In this document: positions 10,304 to 20,990 of the stretch, in pieces
Numbering within the stretch: position 1 is the stretch's first letter
Layout: the number at the start of each line of letters is the position of its first letter
Assembly (NCBI RefSeq): GCF_905475465.1
Contig: NC_062236.1
Coordinates: 12,534,001-12,598,000 of the forward strand
Source: Pieris napi
Taxonomy: Eukaryota; Arthropoda; Insecta; Lepidoptera; Pieridae
Length of the DNA: 64,000 bases
Reading direction: 5' to 3'
The notes under the pieces: generated by a model
Databases searched by the model: none
Seen by the model: the letters and a program-made list of their open reading frames with translations, nothing else
What the model was told of the DNA's origin: nothing
Position numbers and translations under genes: made by a program

Positions 10304-13300
10304 GTAAGTATTTGAAGATTACCTTATTTCCCTACCAATTACAATATAATAAATAGTAATTTAATTGATACATTAAATTAATAAAATGCTACAAAAATAT
10401 AAATAATAATAGAAAAATATGAACTAATCATAATTATTAATACAATAATATACTTAGCATAAATATATTATTGTATTAATCCTTCAAGAAAAGAGCGTAC
10501 CAACTTTTAAAAGGCCGACAACGCACTCGCGAGCCCTCTGGCATTGAGAGGGTTCATGAACGACGATATTATTTATCATCAGATAAATAAGTTTGCCCCG
10601 GTTCTATAAAAAAAGCTTAGGTTTATTGTTTAATGGTGGTTTAGTACATAACGTACCTAGATCGCATAGGTTCGATGCTTGGGGAAATTATTACCGAATC
10701 GCATTAAACTAAAACAATTAAACAAACAATTTCAGGGACGTAAATACTTAATAGATATAAACACGTTTTTTTAATGACTCACTCACCACCTTATGTTGAC
10801 AAATAAAACTTTTTTCAGTCTGGGCCTCAGATTTCTTATGTTTCACGATCTTTCTCAATCTAACAGTTAAGTAGGTGATCAGCCTCCTGTGCTTGACACA
10901 CGCCGTCGACTTTTTCTGTCTAAGGCGATGTATTTCTTGTATACGATGTATTTCTTCACCGTTCGAGCGAATGTTAAATGCGCACATAGAAAGTCCATTG
11001 GTGAGCAGCCGGGGATCGAACCTACATTAATGATGAGAGTCGCACGCTGACTCCACTGGGCCAACACTGCTCTCTATGTTGACATATATATAATAAATAA
11101 CATATTTAATATGAGTCTATAAAAAGATTTACAAAGTTATAAATAAGTAGGTCGTTTAACAGGACACAGGTGGATTCCGCTGGATTTTTGCAAATTAACT
11201 AATTGAGGTTGCTTTATGGTACCTTTAAATTATTTACTAAGAGTAAAAATCAAAGAGAATGCTCAAAATACATTTTAAGCCTTAATTGGAGCTTGCGGTT
11301 GTCGATAAATCAAACTCTTGATTTTCGTCAAAGTAATTAATGACCCGGACTAAAACTTCAAACCTCAACTTTGAAACCAAATCTTAACGAATTACGTTGA
11401 CCGCATTTACTAAACTTCTACCTTGTAGCTATTTATTCTGTGGTTACGTGAAATATAATTTGATGATTTCAGTGAGGCGTCAGCCAGCATGCAGGACTTT
11501 TTCAAAATGCTGGACGAGAAAATCGAAAAGGTATTATTTAGTATTAGGTAATATTTAGTATTAGGTATTATTTAGTATTAGGAAATATTTAGTATTAGGT
11601 ATTATTTAGTATTGGGTATTATTTAGTGGGATTTGTCATGAGTTTATAGACATTATAAAGGCCTGTATTCACTGTGATTAGTGCGAGTGAAAGTAATGTC
11701 CAATTATTGTTTAGTGGACCTGTTAAGTAAATTCAGTCGTCATATAGTTTGGCAGGCACGCTGCGAGTAAGGGGGAAGGGAGGGCGCACGCGACGTCACT
11801 ACTTGCAGTTCACTCGCAAAAAAATAGAACACGCTTCTAATCACTTTACTGCGCAGCCAACTACTCACCTGCACTAATCACTAATCAAAGTGAATACAGC
11901 CCTTTGGACGCCTTTGACATTGCATCCCTTTTGTTCACAGGGTAAAGACTACGATTCATCGAGTGAGACTGAAGTGCGGATAGAGAATGAGAGGCGGAAA
12001 CGGTTAATAGACGAGTGGCGTTCCGCGTCACAGTCTTCACAGTCCCAGGCAAGCCCACCCACTCCAGCCAGAAGACGAATACATCGACCTATGCCACCTC
12101 AACCCCCAGAAAGGCACAGTCCTGGCACCGCCCGTCGCTGTTACCGGCAACAACACGTCCCCGAAGGCATGTCACCACCACCACGCCGAACACAAAGCGC
12201 CCAATCGCAACATCCCCACGAAACACGGCATAATGGGGACAACTGGCAGGATCCAACAAAGTCACCTGTTAAACGGCCACAAAGCGCTGGTGCCAACTGG
12301 AAATCCAACCCGAAAGTCACCCCTTACCAAAAACCAAAGAAAAACGAAGTTAACGAAAACCAAAGAGCGGTCCAGAAGGACTTGGATTCTCAATCAGACA
12401 CAAGTCAAGAATCCCAAGTTACTTACAATCCTACATTCCAAACGCATAGTCCAGCGCACTCAACAAAACAACCGTACATCGCCCAAATTATAAGTTATCC
12501 AACGTCACAACAAGTTACTCCACCATCGACACCAAAGTACATAGCCCCACCAGAGGAGTATCAAGATCCCCAAAATAATACAGTAGACAATAAGTATTCC
12601 CAACCACAAACTCCAGTTACTCAGGTGAATACACAATCCAATATTTACTATATTCACGGTAACGCAACTACGCCATCACCCGATTTGGCTCATCAAAGAC
12701 AACAGACAGCTTTCCATTTACAACAATATGTCGCCATGAAGCAAGCGCAACAGCAGATGTTCACTTATTTACAACGTGGACCGCACACAGTGTTCCCAAA
12801 TGTAGATTATTCCCAAATTCCACATCCAAGAGTTTACGAAGGAGAGGAGTTTACCCCGCAGTACGCTCATGGACATCCCACATTACGTCCTCATAGTGCT
12901 CCAACACCTGTGGGAGTAGTGCGACCAATGGCCGTAGCCCCTGGCTTCGCTCCTCTTCCAGACGGAACCCATATGGTTCAAATGCCAATGTACATGCACA
13001 TGCCTCCAGTGGTTTCCACAATGGGGCCTTGGATGCACGGTCAAACTCCTGAAATGCAATACTATCCCCAAACGCCATTTATGCCCATGTATCGGCCGAA
13101 CTCAGCCGGGTCCGCTGGAACTCTAACGAGATACCAAAAGAAGGAGACGATAGAGACTGATGGAAAGAATATGTGCCAAAGTATAAACTTGGTTCGGCAG
13201 AAGCAAGTGGGGCAGATCGTATCGCTGCCCGGGCAAGAGTTGACCGTTTGCAATAACCCTAGTGATAGCCCCAGTTCAGCCTCAGTGAGTACGGACAGCG

Positions 13301-13446
13301 GTGTCTCACCAGGCAACAGCGCACCCAGCTCCAAGTGTCCAACTTTCACAGACTCTTTTACGAATGCGATAGATAATAAGAAAAAAGTGAAGTCAGCGCC
13401 ATTTGCCTCGCGGCCGCTGAAAAATTCTAAAAGTCTAGATTCTTAG
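10180..13446 (+). CDS. Unrecognised Pro/Gln/Ser-rich protein, C-terminal 561 residues (3 exons)
   Basis: Three exons (10180-10303, 11473-11530, 11941-13446) join in phase with AG acceptors and GT donors. In-window residues 1-40 are acidic and Glu/Ala-rich, ending LTSHPPP. Residues 42-85 include MQDFFKMLDEKIEK, an acidic DYDSSSETE patch and a basic helix, ENERRKRLIDEWRS. Residues 86-400 are low-complexity, rich in Pro, Gln, Ser, Thr and Tyr. Residues about 404-445 are Met/Pro/Tyr-rich, and a Ser-rich stretch follows before the end at KSLDS. No enzyme domain, signal peptide or membrane segment is visible. R-x-x-S-A recurs four times. The long last exon has a clear codon structure and the spliced frame is open, so this is a real gene, probably a disordered scaffold or adaptor. 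I could not name the family. No upstream exon was found in 1-10179. Confidence 0.82.
10483..10615 (+). mobile_element. Same LINE family, 3' end
   Basis: It starts with the FKKRAYQ codons (cttcaagaaaagagcgtacc), then ggccgacaacgcactcgcga and tctggcattgag, and ends in an A-run. It lies in the intron after 10303 of the unknown gene. Confidence 0.65.
10811..11073 (-). mobile_element. tRNA-derived SINE (family 1) in intron of unknown gene
   Basis: Reverse orientation with ctgggcctcagatttc, acacacgccgtcgacttttt and ccggggatcgaacctac (B box), A box near 11055. It contains a short duplication (cgatgtatttctt twice). Confidence 0.8.
11473..11530 (+). CDS. Unknown gene, exon 2 in window (58 bases)
   Basis: 58 bases between acceptor gatttcag and donor gtatta. 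It completes a Val codon and adds 19 residues (EASASMQDFF, then KMLDEKIEK). The frame agrees with both neighbours. The donor is a poor match to GTRAGT and is the first base of a 17-bp tandem repeat. Confidence 0.8.
11531..11630 (+). repeat. 17-bp tandem repeat starting at a splice donor
   Basis: Nearly six copies of GTATTATTTAGTATTAG begin at the first intron base after 11530. Units start at 11531, 11548, 11565, 11582, 11599 and 11616; the last is incomplete. Units 1, 3, 5 and 6 start GTATTA, unit 2 GTAATA and unit 4 GAAATA, so four extra potential donors follow the real one. Confidence 0.92.
11657..11905. mobile_element. MITE in last intron of the unknown gene
   Basis: Imperfect terminal inverted repeats: GCCTGTATTCACTGTGATTA at the left matches the reverse complement of the right end, with an extra TGATTAG-like unit there. 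The core is GC-rich without a coding frame. The right end lies about 35 bases before the acceptor at 11939-11940. Superfamily not identified. Confidence 0.7.
11941..13446 (+). CDS. Unknown gene, last exon (501 codons and TAG)
   Basis: 1506 bases from acceptor ttgttcacag to the TAG at 13444-13446. The open frame extends upstream to an ATG at 11890, but 11890-11940 is MITE and intron sequence, so that ATG is not the start. The exon begins GKDYDSSSETEVRIENERRK. GC content is clearly above the surrounding DNA. Confidence 0.9.
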   Translation, partial: GKDYDSSSETEVRIENERRKRLIDEWRSASQSSQSQASPPTPARRRIHRPMPPQPPERHSPGTARRCYRQQHVPEGMSPPPRRTQSAQSQHPHETRHNGDNWQDPTKSPVKRPQSAGANWKSNPKVTPYQKPKKNEVNENQRAVQKDLDSQSDTSQESQVTYNPTFQTHSPAHSTKQPYIAQIISYPTSQQVTPPSTPKYIAPPEEYQDPQNNTVDNKYSQPQTPVTQVNTQSNIYYIHGNATTPSPDLAHQRQQTAFHLQQYVAMKQAQQQMFTYLQRGPHTVFPNVDYSQIPHPRVYEGEEFTPQYAHGHPTLRPHSAPTPVGVVRPMAVAPGFAPLPDGTHMVQMPMYMHMPPVVSTMGPWMHGQTPEMQYYPQTPFMPMYRPNSAGSAGTLTRYQKKETIETDGKNMCQSINLVRQKQVGQIVSLPGQELTVCNNPSDSPSSASVSTDSGVSPGNSAPSSKCPTFTDSFTNAIDNKKKVKSAPFASRPLKNSKSLDS

Positions 13447-13745
13447 CGCAAGTTTGTAAGTATGTAGATTTTCTAAGTGTCCTAGATATGTATAGTAAAT
13501 AGATTCCACACAGCTTATCATTGTATAGTGAAGTGACGTTTATCGAATCGATGTCGTGTCATTTCTCAATTCCACTTCTCGTGAAGTTTTCTGTGATTTG
13601 TTTCCGTTCTATGCGTGAATTTTGTTTGAAACGGGTAAAAGTATTATTTATTAACGTAATTATTAGGTGTCAATCTAAATGTACGTTTAGATAAACACAT
13701 GTAAGTGGTACTTTGAAGTGCCGAACGATGCATTTTAAATAATCC

Positions 13746-13751
13746 AATAAA
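13746..13751 (+). promoter_or_regulatory. Candidate poly(A) signal of the unknown gene
   Basis: AATAAA 300 bases after the TAG. A minus-oriented SINE begins about 45 bases later, so the transcript probably ends between the two. Confidence 0.5.
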
Positions 13752-13793
13752 TTATTAATGAAGTACTGTGTTGTTTTAATATAATTTATAAAA

Positions 13794-14073
13794 AAATAAA
13801 TCAGTGGCGCTACAACCTCTTTAGGATAGATTTCTGAATCTGTTTCATGATCATTTTTCAATCTAATAGGTGATCAGCCTCCAGTGCCTGACACACGCCG
13901 TCGACTTTTTGGGTCCAATACGTGTCGGTTCCATCATGATGTTTTCCTTCACCGTTCGAGCGAATGTTAAATGCGCACATAGATAGAAAAGCCATTGGTG
14001 CACAGCCGGGGATCGAACCTACAACTTTAGGGATGAGAGTCGCACGCTGAAGCCACTAGGCCAACACTGTTCT
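13794..14073 (-). mobile_element. tRNA-derived SINE (family 1) just past the unknown gene
   Basis: Reverse copy running from the tail aaatcagtggcgctacaacc to the A box (cactaggccaacactg); B box ggggatcgaacctac is intact. Confidence 0.85.
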
Positions 14074-14083
14074 TATATTATAA

Positions 14084-14407
14084 CTAGCAGACCGGCCAAG
14101 CGTTGCTGTGGCTAAGGTTTTTCTTATAACGGTTTTGTTTAACGGCAGGAGAACACCAATCCACCATGCTTTTTTGGTAATTATGCCACTTTCAACACAG
14201 CGCCATCTGTTAGAATTGTGTCTATCAAATAAAAAACAAATATTTTGCAATAAAATAATATTGCGGGAATAAATTGAGATGTAAGCTATCCTATCTTTTA
14301 AGTTGGATCAACCTACACACGGTGTGCAAATTTGATTGATATCGGTTCGGTAGTTTAGGAGTCCATGGCGGACAAACAAGATGACACGTAATTTATATAT
14401 ATTAAGA
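14084..14407 (-). mobile_element. Helitron-like element, family C
   Basis: On the minus strand it starts TCTTAATATATATAAATTAC and ends GGCCGGTCTGCTAG between A and T. It sits 10 bases from a SINE, in the intergenic region. Confidence 0.75.
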
Positions 14408-14963
14408 TTAATAACTACACTTTCTGCCAGCTCATAGCCCTGTATGTCCAAACTTAGACTACTAAACCATAAAAATGAATATTATTTAGTTTCTTAAAAA
14501 AACCTCTATTAAGAGTTTTGATACTTTATTAAAAAAGTCTCCTCGGAAAACTGATGTGCGAAGATCGACCTTTGTAAGACAAATCACATACAGAAATTGG
14601 CGTAGAGCCAACACCTTGGCCTCTCAAGTAGAGACTCGTGGTATCAGAATACGCCATTTTAAGACCTTCACCCTTAGACAAAGTTGTGAAAAATAAAACA
14701 ACATTCCGTAAGGTTGGTAAGTCAAGGCGAGTCAGTGCACCATAATATAGCATATAACATATAGCGTACGTAAGACGAATCAGGATTTACTGACGCGAAA
14801 CTTAAGAGAGAGACTATTAGCTATATACGAATTTATAGTCCTTGGGAAAAGTCAAAGTTGTCTCACTTAACTAAGAAAAAGTATGTACATTGTACGCTTT
14901 ATAAATATCAGCCTTACAAATCGACGATTAGTTTTTAAAGTTAACTGACTAAGTGGCACGTGT

Positions 14964-15058
14964 GTTGCCCCGTTGTAGCATTACCCGTTGTAGCGTTGCC
15001 CCGTTGTAGAATTGGCCCGTTGTAGCATTGCCCCGTTGTAGCGTTGCAACGTTGTAGC
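14964..15058 (+). repeat. 16-bp tandem array related to the SINE tail
   Basis: Six units of GTTGCCCCGTTGTAGC (variants ATTACCC, ATTGGCC, GTTGCAA; one unit is 15 bases). The last unit runs into gctactgattta, the SINE family 1 3' end, whose own tail is ggttgtagcgccactgattt. Confidence 0.88.
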
Positions 15059-15079
15059 GCTACTGATTTATCTTAAAAA

Positions 15080-15362
15080 TAAAATAAATCAATGGCGCTA
15101 CAACCTCTTTAGGTCTTGGCCTCAGATGTCTGAATCTGTTTCATGATCATTTTTTAAATCTAATAAGCAAGTAGGTGATCAGCCTCCTGTGTACACACGC
15201 CGTTGAGTCGTAAGACAAGCCGATTTGCACATGTCTTCCTTCACTGTTCGAGCGAATGTTAAATGCGCACACAGAATGTCCATTGGTGCACAGTCGGAGA
15301 TCGAACTTATGATCTCAGGGATGAGAGTCGCACGCTACAGCCTCTAGGCCAACAACTGCTCT
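15080..15362 (-). mobile_element. tRNA-derived SINE (family 1)
   Basis: Reverse copy from aaatcaatggcgctacaacc to ctctaggccaacaactgctc. Its tail faces a second, oppositely oriented tail at 15047-15070 that is part of a 16-bp tandem array. Confidence 0.82.
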
Positions 15363-15867
15363 TGGATTGCAAACATTAACTTACCAATTTAACTCACATT
15401 TCAATAACGACACAACTGTAGGCAAAATTTACCTTTAGCAAATTTCGTAATGTTATTTTTGATTCAGGCTGCAAATGCGGGGTGAGGAGAGTTCACTGAC
15501 CTCCACCCCCTGTCTCAATACGTCGACATACCTAGACGTGCAGAGCGTACAGATATTTTGTACAAACCTTGCTCATTACACGATATATGATAACATCATT
15601 AGACGGCAGTCTTCATTTGTTTAAATGACTATTTAATCTAATCAAATCCTACAAGAGACTTTTATTGTCCTATTTGTATGAGTAGAATTAGTTCATCGAC
15701 AACTCTGAGTACTGATATAAATACTAAACAATATTACATAAAGATGATGAAAGGAAAGCTATCTACGACAAATATGGGAATTATTTTGATAACCATTAAA
15801 TAATAATAACAATAAATATTTTATTTACAAATAAAGTGTTAAATAATAATTATTATTTATAATTGGG

Positions 15868-16110
15868 GGACGTTCAAGTATTACGTAAGCACTATAGGGG
15901 TGAGGTCTTTGATTTTCTTATTTGGTGATTACGTCAACAGTAATTATTTACTTTTTTACACATATTACCCACACATTGTCTATGCTTGAAAACGAAATGC
16001 ATTTTCGAGGATTCCTACAAAAAATTTAATACGTTTATGTACTATTATGTTTGGGAACCTTTCTTACTTTTGCTGATAAGAGGATAAGAGAGGTTTAATC
16101 ACCTTCTTCT
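15868..16110. mobile_element. MITE, TTCAAGTATTACGTAAGC family, copy 1
   Basis: Begins gggggacgttcaagtattac and shares caacagtaattatttacttt, cacattgtctatgcttgaaa and gaggattcctacaaaaaat with the copies at 6716, 51199 and 53805. The right terminus is lost. Confidence 0.7.
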
Positions 16111-16624
16111 AGGAATGTGATTAAATAGTTTGATAGCCATGGTGTTAGAATTTTTTTAATACATCTTGATGCAAAATGCATCCACAACAGAAAATACGTC
16201 ATTTATGGAGAATAAAAATATTTTTACTTCATTTTTGTAATAGATAAATTACAGTGGATGTAATAAGAAAATTTTGCCTACAACAGATAGTTAAATTTAC
16301 GGTGTAATTACTAAAAGATTTAAATTTTAATTAATTAATTAATAATATTCATTAGAGTTTTAAACGAATACGTTTAAATTTAACAGTCAACGAAAACTAA
16401 GTTAAAAAATGTTATTAAATAAACCCTTCAAGGTTGTATTTGATTTATTCATTGCCTTTATCCCAAAGGAGTAGTCCCAGATTTCCATTTACCACGTCAC
16501 TCATATGGCCCAATTTTTCTTTCTGACAAAAAGGTTATAAAAATAATACACAAGTACAATGTAATATAAATTTTTACTATTAAAATTATTTGTATAGGTA
16601 ACATTGTGATGGTACACTTATAAA

Positions 16625-16860
16625 GTCAAAATCATTTATTCATATAGGTAACACAATGTACACTTATGAAAGTCAAAACAGAAATATAAATTAAATGCTT
16701 CTAATTTTACATTTACTGCTCTCAAATCAAGGGCGTAGAACGGAAGAGAAGAACTGGTAATAAACTCTCCGCCACTCTCCAAGTTTTTTGTTTTACACGT
16801 TTGTAAGGAGCTGCAACCATTACACCATGTTCCATGACATCTTAAGTAATAATTCATTAT
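16625..16860 (-). mobile_element. Abundant LINE-type 3' repeat (ACTCTCCGCCACTC family)
   Basis: It shares aactctccgccactct, gggcgtagaacgg and ggtaacacaatgtacactta with copies at 32790-32870, 40285-40405, 56160-56335 and 37575-37640. The terminal tail reads atgaataaatgatttttgac in copies that keep it (45140-45170). A short open frame on the minus strand is probably ORF residue. Confidence 0.55.
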
Positions 16861-16929
16861 AAAATAAATTAAAAACAAATATATCTCTCTTTCTTTGCGA
16901 TGCGCATCATTGTACAATTGATTTATAAA

Positions 16930-18800
16930 AAATCGCCACTAAATGAACGAGTTATACCAGTGACATTAACTACAAAACAATCCAGATATACCGGAAAATA
17001 ACATAGGTTTTATTACCGCGGACGAGAATTCGGCCTTTAAGACAGTAAAACAAAGTTGACAGCCACCTGGGTAGTGTTATGTCTGCTTAATGCAGTTTGC
17101 TCTGGGTAGCTAGCTCATTTTCCGTTCGGTAATCGGCTTAAATTAATTACATTTGCTATCGATATAACATATATTCTGTCTTAATAATGGGCTATTTGAC
17201 TCTTTAAAATCCATTTCAGTTTATTTATTATTGACCATAGAACTTAATATTTTATAACCTAGGAGTTTTTGTTTATACAAATTTCATATAACACTTATAA
17301 TTTCAAAAACCCGCCAAAATATCTACTTATCAAGGTGTCGCATCAGTGAATATGACACGTGAACAAACGTGTTAGTTGTCATTTTTAAATTACAATTTAT
17401 TTAAATTAAAAACAGTCTCTAACAAAATTAAACTCCCGATACATTGGGATTGTACAGGTAATGAAATATTATTTAAAAGCTACGTCATCGGCTATTCGAC
17501 TAATCTGTGAACGTTTTGTAACGTGACGGCCGTATTAAAATAAAAATTTTAATTGTCGATTTTGACATTTCAAAGATGCTTGATTACCAAGAACAAGATC
17601 TGGCTGTATGGACTAAAGTCCTTTGCCTTTACCATTAGGGATAAATTAATATCATCTTCATTGTCGATTTCGTTTATGAATTAATGGTTATTAACAAACT
17701 ATTTTAGTCCATAACACTTAAAAATCGTGTTTTTACAGATTATATTATTTTAAGTATTATAAATATTAAATACGTCTATAATACCTCTATTAATTATTAA
17801 TATAAGAATTATTTTCGATAAAAATAACCAATTACAAACACTTTTTGTTTACTAGTGGCACATGTGGTTAAAAAAGCCTACGGGCTACGCCAAACCCCCG
17901 CGTATATAAATATTATAAAACGATCGGTTAATAAAGAATCTATCATGAAGTATGAAGGCGGGTACGAACTTTTTAAACTTGAAAGCAATTCTTGTGAGAA
18001 TTCCTAAATAATTGCGTAACTAGGGATCGTTTCGGGTATGCAAATTTAATTATATAAAGAAACCCGCTGTGTTCTTTACATAATAGCTAATTGAAATCGC
18101 TCAAGTTTTGGCTTTTTGCTTGGTTTTATAAGTCTTAAATTTTCAAAGGCAAGGTGCCTTTATAGCGTGGGCGAGTATTTACACCATAAGTTTGATAATA
18201 ATTATAAATAACTTAACTTATTATGACATTATGTTATTGTTCTTATCCTATGACATTATAAAAATTAATATGACATTTGCATGCCTATGTGGCCCTTTGC
18301 TAGAATGGGACCTAAGGAACATATTTAACAAATAAATAATTTCGTGCTGATTAAAATAAATTACATACTTTAAATAACCTAACTATGAATCTAAGCATAA
18401 AAATGTATTTCCGTTTCTGTAAAAATATTCTCTTTGTATTTCTTTGAAGTTCTTAAAGACAATACGCCCGCGGCTCATTACCGATGTAATTATGGCAAGA
18501 ATTAAAAAGGTTTCAACAAATGTTGATTATCATTTCATATTTGGGTAAATTCGGGTACATTTAAATCGATACCGCTCGTACTCCCAAAGGGATGCCCTGC
18601 GCAAATCTACTTCCGCAAATAATAAATCATTATGTAATAATGTAGGTTAAACTTGTTCAAAAAACATATATTTTATTACATACATTTTGATATTTTAACT
18701 CGGCCAATCGTAACATTTGATACTTGCTTTTGTTTCGCTCGGGTTTGATTTTTTAATATGATTATACATCTAAACGAGATATTATGTTCGTGTTTCAGGG
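16930..18800. other. Intergenic DNA, nothing recognised
   Basis: AT-rich without long frames, repeats shared with the rest of the window, or RNA-like structures. Part of the 11.6-kb space between the convergent genes. Confidence 0.4.
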
Positions 18801-18929
18801 CTAATTTTAAGAACCGAACCATTATTTGTGGCACAAAGCTACTTTCCCTATAGATTTAACGTATTCCCAACAGTTGACACATTTAAAATTTATTTCTTTA
18901 CAATACGCGATTTCCGGAAGTAGTAATAG

Positions 18930-19290
18930 GGTAGGCAGAGACACTGGATGCAGTTCTGACATTACTCTCTCGCTTCATCCACTTTCATGGCTGATGGCAT
19001 TCATCATGCATGATTGCTGCTATGGGTAGTAATAACTTGTCCCTTCTGTAGTACCTCCTGGATTTGGTCCAGGTGTGACCAGGCCTACCCAACCCGATTC
19101 ACCACAATTGCATTGTATATCTTACTTCTCATTCAATTGTTCTACATGGCCAAACCACCTAAGCCTATTCCCTTTCGTATCTTTGTCATTACCCTCTTTT
19201 AACCGACACTGCTCACTATTACTTATCCTATCATGCAATGTTATATCACGCGTTAAGAAGTGTGGTGTACACACACTTCTTACTGACTGA
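18930..19290 (-). mobile_element. LINE ORF C-terminal fragment
   Basis: On the minus strand near 19122-19200 the peptide KGNRLRWFGHVEQLNEK resembles the R-L-R-W-[FL]-G-H-V signature near the end of RTE/craftsman-like ORFs. The sequence past the stop is broken by frameshifts. Dead copy. Confidence 0.55.
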
Positions 19291-19900
19291 CTGAACGGCC
19301 TGAAAAGCCCAACGGCTCTTATTTCATTGGTATCGCGCTGTTGGCCTTTACAGCTCAGCTCAAACTGTTTTGGCCATCGTAGCACGACCGGAATGGGCTG
19401 TTTCCTGCGACTAACTCAAGGGCGTCTCCTTCGAGATTCGGACCTCGGATTGGGCCGTCGCGGAGTAGTCAATCGCTTGTAGCTCAATGAAGTGAGCGAA
19501 GTTTGTACTACGAAGTAACGTCTTCCCCGATGAAGGTGGTTTTTTACCCTATTCTGATTTTGATTGTGCTTTAACGCGTTTGATGCTTATTTGCACCGTC
19601 CCTCGCGAGGGTGTGTGTAGGCCCGTTCGGGGCGTATGCCACATTCGGGTTGTGTGATCTCGCGGCCTGCCAATACAGGGCGGTACGGGAGCGGGGTTTT
19701 AGCCCTTGCTAAGAGCTGCAGCGCGCTAGGAGACAGAGGGCTCGACTCGTAGCGCGCAGCCGGTGTATTTATGTGCGAACTGCGACTGTGAGGACTGAGG
19801 AGAGACGCTAGAATCGGTCCTGGGGTTGTGTCCGGTGGTGTGTGTAGCCAAGGAGTATTCTTGACTTGGCCCTGGTGACCCGCCGGCAGCTATATTTGTA
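19280..19900. other. GC-rich block of unknown origin
   Basis: About 600 bases with markedly higher GC than anything nearby outside the exons. It has many CG dinucleotides (cctcgcgaggg, gagcggggttttagcc, agcgcgctagg) but no long frame on either strand and no recognised repeat ends. It directly follows a LINE fragment, so it may belong to that or another element's untranslated region. Confidence 0.4.
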
Positions 19901-20718
19901 GGTATATATGCTTAATTGGAAATACTTCGTTAGCGCGTTTCAGGGTATGACGTCATCGTAAGCGGAGATTATAAACGTCGCTACAAATCATTTTACGGTC
20001 TTTGTTTCTGAAAATATTTAAATTTCATTTCATCAATTTCATGCGAATGTATTGCATAGTTTTTATTTACATTCTATTATATTTTTATTTTTATTATTAC
20101 AGTAACAATAACATAATAATTCGTTAATATAATTAGCAAGTTAGGGGATGATTATTACATTAAAATAGCTCCTAATATGTTAATCAAATTACTTATTACA
20201 TTAAACGCATACTAATTATAATTTATCAAAACAATCGTACATCGATCTGTAAGATGTATTGTAGACGAAATTACTTAATAATAGTACAATTGTAAACTGA
20301 AAATCAACATTTAACTGTCAGTTATAATACGGAAGCAGACATCGGCCCCGTAAACGGAGTGAGAATGGCTTCCGGCGACGTCTGAACCCTCCTGCAAATT
20401 GTGACATATTACTAACGTTGATATAACGATGTAGTTGTATCTAAAGTTGGGTTAATATGTGTAAATTTGTGTAGATTTATTTGGATACCACCGTGGCATT
20501 CGTAGTATATTTTGTTCAAATTATACATTATAAAACCACGCCCAGAAAATATTATTCGTATGTCTCTATGGGCCTCCAACCGCAAAGGGTGATTAATGTT
20601 ACAAATATAATGGTTATATCATCTCACAATATGAGAGAAATAGTAAAAATCCACAGACTATAGAAAAACATAATCCGAAATTTTCATTATAAAAATATTA
20701 CAAAAACAGAAATTCTAT

Positions 20719-20990
20719 AGAAGTTTTAGGTCTGGGCCTCAGATTTCTGAATCTGTTTCATGATCGTTTTTCAATCTAATAAGCAAGTAGGTGATCAGCC
20801 TTAAGTGCACACGCTGTCGACTTTTTGGGTCTAAGGCAAGTCGGTTTCCTCACGATGTTTTCCTTCACCGTTCGAGCGAATGTTAAATGCGCACATAAAA
20901 AGAAAGTCCACTGGTGCACAGCCGGGGATCGAACCTACGACCTCAGGGATGAGAGTCGCACGCTGAAGCCACTAGACCAACACTGCTCTG
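20719..20990 (-). mobile_element. tRNA-derived SINE (family 1)
   Basis: Reverse copy, well preserved from ggtctgggcctcagatttct to actagaccaacactgctctg, with B box ccggggatcgaacctacgac. Confidence 0.85.

Noticed and set aside
11890..11940. ATG at 11890 as start of a 518-residue protein
   Set aside because: 11890-11905 is a MITE end and 11906-11940 reads as a polypyrimidine tract plus ttcacag acceptor; upstream exons join in phase.
12015..13349. Overlapping frames on both strands inside the last exon of the unknown gene
   Set aside because: They are shadows of the main frame in GC-richer coding DNA; none has splice or start support.
14964..15058. CRISPR-like array
   Set aside because: Units are contiguous without spacers and the context is an insect genome; it is a minisatellite.
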